A stretch of 64,000 bases of DNA, taken from contig CACBIC010000002.1 in NCBI GenBank assembly GCA_902539235.1, positions 1-64,000 on the forward strand, given 5' to 3'. The translations under genes and the position numbers were made by a program. The notes under the pieces were generated by a model. It was not told the origin of the DNA, did no database searches, and was given only the letters and a program-made list of their open reading frames with translations. Every line of letters starts with the position of its first letter. Within the stretch, counting starts at the first letter, position 1. Of this stretch, positions 60,670 to 64,000 are shown in pieces. This stretch comes from an uncultured Pelagibacteraceae bacterium (GTDB taxonomy: Bacteria > Pseudomonadota > Alphaproteobacteria > Pelagibacterales > Pelagibacteraceae).

Positions 60670-61676
60670 TAAACTCTTACATCAGATTTTCTAGGTTTTC
60701 TCAACTTATTAGTATTATAATTAATAGCAGTTTCAAACTCCATTAATCGTTTATGAATAGATCGTAATTCTGTAATTCTTGTCCAATTATATAAAAATAC
60801 AGAAAATGCATCTTTTACTTCACCGAATGCATTTACTACTTGCATCATTACACCCAAAGTGAACGCTGCTGTAAATAATCCCGGGGCCATTATTAGAAAT
60901 GGAACAATAACAAATAATTGTCTGTACCATATAGCCCAAAGATCGAAATAGCCATAATGTAAAAATAATTTATGATAATTAAATTTTATACCAGTAAATA
61001 ACTGCAAAATAGTTGGAGCTTGAACATAATTTTTTCTATCATCTTCACCATAAACCAATTCTTTTCTAAAAGCTGCTTCGACTTTTTGATTATTATATTC
61101 TAAACCTGGTAATTTAATACCTACAAGCCAACTGATTAATATACCGCCTAAACTAAGAATTAAAGCCACCCAAACTAAAGATCCAGAAACATCACCTAAA
61201 AATGGTACCGTTACATTAGACGATAGCACCCATAGTATTGGGATAAACGCTATTAAGGTCATTATTGCCTTAACAACTTGTAAACCAATAGACTCGACTA
61301 TTTTAGCGAAGTTCATACAATCTTCTTGGATTCGTTGTGATGAACCTTCCACTTTAGCCTCTGTAGCTCTCCAGTAAGGCATATATGAAAAAGTAATAGC
61401 TTCCCTCCACCTAAAAGCCCACAATCTTGTAAACCAATTAGTAAATGCAAATAGAGTTACATATGGTAATGCAATATACAAAAACCTTTTTATAGACTGC
61501 CAAAACTCTGAGATATCCCTCTCCTCTGCTGTTTGAAGAATATCGTAAAAATCTTTGTACCAACTATTAAACAAAACATCTAAATAAGTCTGTAGAACCA
61601 ATAGAGTTATAATAAAAAAGCCTCCACCGTATGACCAATAAAACCACTTTTTATCTTTAAAAAAACTTCGCCACAT
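60669..61676 (-). CDS. sbmA: SbmA/BacA-like transporter
   Basis: TYLDVLFNSWYKDFYDILQTAEERDISEFW, LWAFRWREAITFSYMPYW, EGSSQRIQEDCMNFAKIVESIG. Confidence 0.88.
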   Translation of the reverse strand: MWRSFFKDKKWFYWSYGGGFFIITLLVLQTYLDVLFNSWYKDFYDILQTAEERDISEFWQSIKRFLYIALPYVTLFAFTNWFTRLWAFRWREAITFSYMPYWRATEAKVEGSSQRIQEDCMNFAKIVESIGLQVVKAIMTLIAFIPILWVLSSNVTVPFLGDVSGSLVWVALILSLGGILISWLVGIKLPGLEYNNQKVEAAFRKELVYGEDDRKNYVQAPTILQLFTGIKFNYHKLFLHYGYFDLWAIWYRQLFVIVPFLIMAPGLFTAAFTLGVMMQVVNAFGEVKDAFSVFLYNWTRITELRSIHKRLMEFETAINYNTNKLRKPRKSDVRV

Positions 61677-61681
61677 AAATA

Positions 61682-61962
61682 TTATTTAAGGAAATTGTCT
61701 GCATATGATTTTATAACAAATTCCTTTTTTTTAGGTTCAATAACGTTATATGATATATTGTTTTTTTAGCATATTCTATTGCTTTTTCTTTAGATGAAAA
61801 TTTTAATATAACTTCCTCCATTGTATCTGTTGAAGTCTCCCAACCCATAAAAGGATTGGTGGATGGATCCTTGGTTTCGAATTCTAGAACCCAGTCCTTA
61901 ATCTTGCCTCTACCTGATTGCATTGCTGTTTTAGTAGGTATATAAATTTTTGCTTTTTTCAT
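61682..61962 (-). pseudogene. NDUFS4-like ETC complex I subunit with an apparent single-base frameshift in an A7 tract (ORF-track CDS is 61711..61962)
   Basis: MKKAKIYIPTKTAMQSGRGKIKDWVLEFE...NPFMGWETSTDTMEEVILKFSSKEKAIEYAKK; the alternate frame continues NISYNVIEPKKKEFVIKSYADNFLK*. Confidence 0.75.
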
Positions 61963-61967
61963 AATAT

Positions 61968-62044
<77 letters not shown>

Positions 62045-62117
62045 ATCGTCTGTTTTATAGGTTAAATATACCTTTTTGGCAATTGAAAGATGGTCTCTAT
62101 ACAAGTAAATAATACAT

Positions 62118-63290
62118 ATGATCCAACACATTACAAAACCATTTAGATATTTTTTTAAACTTGAGGCAGCTTCTGGGTTAGTTTTGTTATTTGCTGCAAT
62201 ACTAGCACTTATAATTAGTAATGGTGGTTTAAGTGAAACTTATTTTTCTACCTTAGAAAAATATATCATACTTGGTACTAAAGAGTTCGGTCTTAAACTG
62301 AGCGTTCTTCATTGGATTAATGATGTTCTAATGGCTATATTTTTCTTTTTTGTTTCATTAGAAATAAAAAGAGAATTTATACAAGGCGAATTATCCAATC
62401 CAAAACAAGCTATGCTACCTATCATAGGTGCAGTCGGAGGGATGGCAGTTCCAGCATTATTTTATATTATTGTCAATTATTCTGACAGTACGACATTAAA
62501 CGGCTGGGCTATTCCTTCAGCTACAGATATTGCTTTTTCTCTTGGAGTTTTATCTTTGCTTGGCAAAAGAGTTCCCATATCGCTTAAAGTTTTTTTAACT
62601 GCACTAGCAATTATAGATGATTTAGGTGCAATCGTTATAATTGCCTTTTTTTATTCCGGCAATATTGAAGCAAAATATTTAGTTCTAATGTTAATATCTT
62701 TGATTGTTTTAATAGGATTGAATAAATATAAAATTAAAAGTTTTATACCTTTTTTAATTGTAGGTGTCTTTTTGTGGGATTTTACTCATCAATCGGGAAT
62801 ACATGCAACAATTGCAGGTGTTTTATTGGCATTAACAATTCCTCATTCGAAAAATAAAAACAAAGAATCAATGCTGCTTAAATTAGAACATGGTCTGTCA
62901 CCATATGTAGCTTTTGGAATAATGCCACTATTTGCATTTGCAAACGCTGGGGTTTCTCTTGAAGGTCTTACTTTTAACACTTTGCTCAACCCTGTACCCC
63001 TTGGAATAGTTTTAGGTTTATTTTTTGGAAAGCAAATTGGTGTTTTTGCCCTATCCTACATAGCTGTTAAATTTAAATTTGCTGATAAACCATCTGGTTC
63101 AACTTGGTTAGCGCTTTATGGAGTTTCAATATTAACAGGTATTGGTTTTACAATGAGTTTATTTGTCGGAAATTTAGCTTTTGCAAATAACTTAGATTAT
63201 ATGGATGGAGTAAAAATTGGAGTGTTAACAGGCTCACTTCTTTCTACACTCTTTGGATATTTCTTGCTATTAATATCTTCTAAGAAATGA
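62118..63290 (+). CDS. nhaA: Na+/H+ antiporter NhaA
   Basis: HWINDVLMAIFFFFVSLEIKREFIQGEL, GWAIPSATDIAFSLGVLSLLG, IIDDLGAIVIIAFFYS. Confidence 0.97.
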   Translation: MIQHITKPFRYFFKLEAASGLVLLFAAILALIISNGGLSETYFSTLEKYIILGTKEFGLKLSVLHWINDVLMAIFFFFVSLEIKREFIQGELSNPKQAMLPIIGAVGGMAVPALFYIIVNYSDSTTLNGWAIPSATDIAFSLGVLSLLGKRVPISLKVFLTALAIIDDLGAIVIIAFFYSGNIEAKYLVLMLISLIVLIGLNKYKIKSFIPFLIVGVFLWDFTHQSGIHATIAGVLLALTIPHSKNKNKESMLLKLEHGLSPYVAFGIMPLFAFANAGVSLEGLTFNTLLNPVPLGIVLGLFFGKQIGVFALSYIAVKFKFADKPSGSTWLALYGVSILTGIGFTMSLFVGNLAFANNLDYMDGVKIGVLTGSLLSTLFGYFLLLISSKK

Positions 63291-63688
63291 TTAATAAAGA
63301 AATTATTAAATTAGCTTCCAATACTTCAAACGTAGGTCTAAGAAACACATACTCGCACAAAATATCTTTAAAAAACTCAACGTGTGGAGACAAAATTACC
63401 TTAGAACTAATAGTTGATAAAAAAAAGATAAGTTCAATGAAATACGAAACCGTGTCTTGTGTTTATTGTGAGGCATCAGCGAGTCTTTTATCGAGAAAGA
63501 TAAAAGATATAAGATTAAAAGATATTAAAAATGATTTTATAGCTTTAAAAAAAATATCAATGAAAAAAAATGGAAAAGTTCCAAAAAAATTATCTGATTT
63601 CAAAAAATTGTTAAACAGCGACAATTTTAATAGATTTAAATGTGTATTTTTACCAATGGATGCAGTATTAAAAGCTTTAAAACTATGA
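63287..63688 (+). CDS. NifU/IscU-like iron-sulfur cluster scaffold protein
   Basis: STCGDKITLEL, VSCVYCEASASLLSRKI, FKCVFLPMDAVLKAL. Confidence 0.85.
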   Translation: MINKEIIKLASNTSNVGLRNTYSHKISLKNSTCGDKITLELIVDKKKISSMKYETVSCVYCEASASLLSRKIKDIRLKDIKNDFIALKKISMKKNGKVPKKLSDFKKLLNSDNFNRFKCVFLPMDAVLKALKL

Positions 63689-64000
63689 AAAAAATATTAA
63701 TTATCCTATTAATGTTCAGTTTTTTTTCAAAAGTTTCAGCCGGAAGCAATGGTACTGCGTATGATTATGAATTTAGTAGCATAGATGGAAATTTAATCAA
63801 ATTAAGTCAGTATAAAGGGAAAGTAGTGGTAGTAGTAAATGTTGCTAGTAGATGTGGCTATACACCCCAATACAAAGATCTTCAAACATTATGGTCTGAA
63901 TATAAAAGTAAAAATTTAGTTGTTTTAGGTATTCCTACTAATAACTTCAGACAAGAGCCAGGGTCGAATAAAGAAATTAAAGACTTTTGCGAGACAAACT
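63685..64000 (+). CDS. glutathione peroxidase, truncated by window end
   Basis: Open frame MKKILIILLMFSFFSKVSAGSNGTAYDYEFSSIDGNLIKLSQYKGKVVVVVNVASRCGYTPQYKDLQTLW...GIPTNNFRQEPGSNKEIKDFCETN. Confidence 0.95.
   Translation, partial: MKKILIILLMFSFFSKVSAGSNGTAYDYEFSSIDGNLIKLSQYKGKVVVVVNVASRCGYTPQYKDLQTLWSEYKSKNLVVLGIPTNNFRQEPGSNKEIKDFCETN

Overview
The window is AT-rich, very gene-dense alphaproteobacterial sequence. Gene content, order and short or overlapping spacers look like SAR11/Pelagibacterales; this taxonomic call is an inference and no search was run. About 1-40 kb is a conserved housekeeping backbone: gatA/gatB, umuDC, dapA-smpB-folK-relA/spoT-pyrE-pdxJ-acpS-lepB-rnc-recO, hemB, rpiB-glyA-nrdR-ribDE-ribB(A)-ribH-nusB-hppA, rpmF-plsX-ihfA-merR-rpmG, ctaA, rplM-rpsI-argC-hom-glpX-recJ. 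It includes a compact TPP riboswitch upstream of a sodium:solute symporter (thiV-like) and an alphaproteobacterial SOS box in front of umuD. About 40-59 kb looks like an accessory region. It starts at tRNA-Glu, whose 3' end is duplicated 1.3 kb downstream. It continues through a partial inositol-type (iolE/G/D) catabolic and ABC transport cluster and a small glycosyltransferase set, and ends at a tyrosine recombinase with a near-perfect dif-like palindrome at its start codon. After 59 kb there is more backbone: an MGMT-domain gene, a ~410 bp gene-free gap, an AEC transporter, an SbmA/BacA-like transporter, an NDUFS4-like gene with an apparent A7 frameshift, tRNA-Pro, nhaA, a NifU-like scaffold and a partial glutathione peroxidase. 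The strongest leads are the tRNA-Glu duplication, the recombinase plus palindrome, the partial iol pathway that lacks iolB/iolC/iolJ, the 28-bp palindromic operator candidate, the TPP aptamer whose P1 contains the start codon, and the homopolymer frameshift.
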